This document shows, piece after piece, positions 62,732 to 64,000 of a DNA stretch of 64,000 bases (positions are counted from its first letter, which is position 1; every line of letters begins with the position of its first letter). The position numbers and the translations under genes were made by a program. Below the pieces are notes generated by a model. It made no database searches. It was not told the DNA's origin and saw only the letters and a program-made list of their open reading frames with translations. The stretch spans positions 48,215,950-48,279,949 of the forward strand of contig OX465579.1 in NCBI GenBank assembly GCA_950022655.1. Direction: 5' to 3'. Origin of the DNA: Alentia gelatinosa. Lineage: Eukaryota > Annelida > Polychaeta > Phyllodocida > Polynoidae.

Positions 62732-64000
62732 TAACGGCGCTCAGATTGAGTGGGCAGTAGAAGCCCTACCTAACAACACCATCCACCATCACCTACCCCC
62801 ACCCCGCCCAGCATGCTCATACTGCCGTGAATGTGATACGGCACAGCGAGCCGGCCACATTCATAAACTCGGTCTTAACGGGTAATCGGAGCTGGCCGAC
62901 TCAAGCCAGGCGCCCGGGAATAACAGCCCGTCTCCACGTCCTTTCAGAGCCGTCAATAGACAAGCCCCGTGTACGGATATCTAGGGATGAATTTCAGCCG
63001 GGTCTCGTTCGTTATAGTCTGCCCTGTTCATCATTACACCACATATACATGCTACACAGGGGTGGGAGGAGACAGTGGGGTAGGAGAGGGGTGGCGGTCG
63101 GGGGTCGAGGTGCGGACAGGCGGCGTGCACCCGCCACACGTCGGGATGTCTACATTTACCTGGCCACACCTGTCGTCGCATCTCACACCCACAGGTACCG
63201 ACAGCCAGCCTGCCTTTTGCTGCTGATGCTGCTGACACCCGCACCACCCACATCCACCTCGACATCCGGAAACTCATGCCCACCCACTCACGATGATCAG
63301 TAACCAGTCCCCCGCCCGCACCTGCCCTCTATACTCTACTATTATGTCTTGGCTTTAATAATGTCTCACTATTGAAATTCATATGCGCCACACCTTGAAA
63401 CCTTCTGAATGCTATTGTTTTCATGCTTCATAATCGACTTATCACATTTATACTGGACGTGTGACATAGAATATTGCTAATCTTTAATGTTAAGAAATAC
63501 ACATTTCATAACATTGACCTGAAGAAATAGTGAATAGCATTGATAGCAACGAGTATGTTAACTCTGGACAACCTTCTGTCCTGTACCTCTAGCAGTTTTA
63601 TAACTATGAGCAGCTTCAGCCTATCTGCCCTCCTCACTCATCCTTCATCCTCCTGCTCTCATCCTCTTGACAGCTAAGTATGGCCATTCCAACCAAGCCA
63701 ACCTTCCTTCATCCCATCCATCAACTTTCAAATCTAGCCTTCAGCTCACCCTCTTAATCTGGACATCATCTATGTACCAGTCATCTATCGCCATTATGAG
63801 CTGATCTCTTTTGTTAAACAATTATTTAGCACCTTCCAAATCTGGACACCAAGCTTTCGTCACTTCGCAATGCACTTCTTAACCCATATTACCGGTCATT
63901 TTGTTCTTTCCAAACACATGCATGATATAGGCCCAGCGTATCCAAACATAGTTGTCACTTCCCTATTCGATATCATTCAAATTTTCAACTCAGGCATCAC

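Noticed and set aside
62827..63303. 158-codon frame with a hydrophobic ACLLLLMLL segment
   Set aside because: The segment resembles a signal peptide but sits mid-frame. All frames in this CpG-rich patch are unusually open.

Overview
This window is animal (invertebrate) nuclear DNA. Coding signal is sparse: exons are flanked by consensus GT-AG splice sites and separated by kilobases of sequence with stops in all frames. The non-coding DNA is full of microsatellites, decayed minisatellites, inverted repeats and small DNA-transposon relics. There are no operons, bacterial-type genes, rRNA genes, CRISPR arrays or convincing tRNA genes. The species cannot be named from this sequence. The netrin-receptor exons fit any bilaterian invertebrate. 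A cysteine-rich secreted-type exon has a CPxG...DPxGxC pattern that I associate with arthropod secreted proteins, so an arthropod is a weak inference.

Layout. (1) 1-9.7 kb: three consecutive minus-strand exons (9464-9644, 6939-7084, 3038-3328) join in frame. They encode Ig domain 1, split over two exons, and Ig domain 2 of a DCC/neogenin/frazzled-family receptor. The gene runs right to left. Its signal-peptide exon lies somewhere right of 9.65 kb, and Ig3, Ig4, the FNIII repeats, the TM segment and the P motifs lie left of base 1. The introns hold a decayed three-copy duplication of an exon/donor junction, paired RFX/X-box-like palindromes, a CAGGTG cluster and a TA-flanked mini-transposon. 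(2) 9.7-52.4 kb: about 43 kb with no gene I can defend. It is the first intron and/or upstream regulatory DNA of the receptor gene and holds minisatellites, hairpins, a 56-bp-arm foldback, a 413-bp TTAA-flanked MITE and a possible TATA promoter. (3) 52411-52678: the last exon of a separate minus-strand gene for a small cysteine-rich, probably secreted protein. (4) 52.7-64 kb: non-coding, with clustered poly-C tracts, a long AT microsatellite and CpG-rich patches.

The main unexplained signal is a short palindrome, GAGCNGCTC. I count 22 perfect copies by eye (17 of the GAGC[A/T]GCTC form), where chance predicts about one. Many have a second, looser copy exactly 10 bp away, one DNA helical turn. 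Flanking sequence is not shared, so this is not simply a transposon. It looks like a dispersed binding site for a symmetric, cooperatively binding protein. Other items of interest are a miRNA-like hairpin at 37838-37903, X-box palindromes, and a second rarer palindrome family, CAACGANTNTACTCGTTG.
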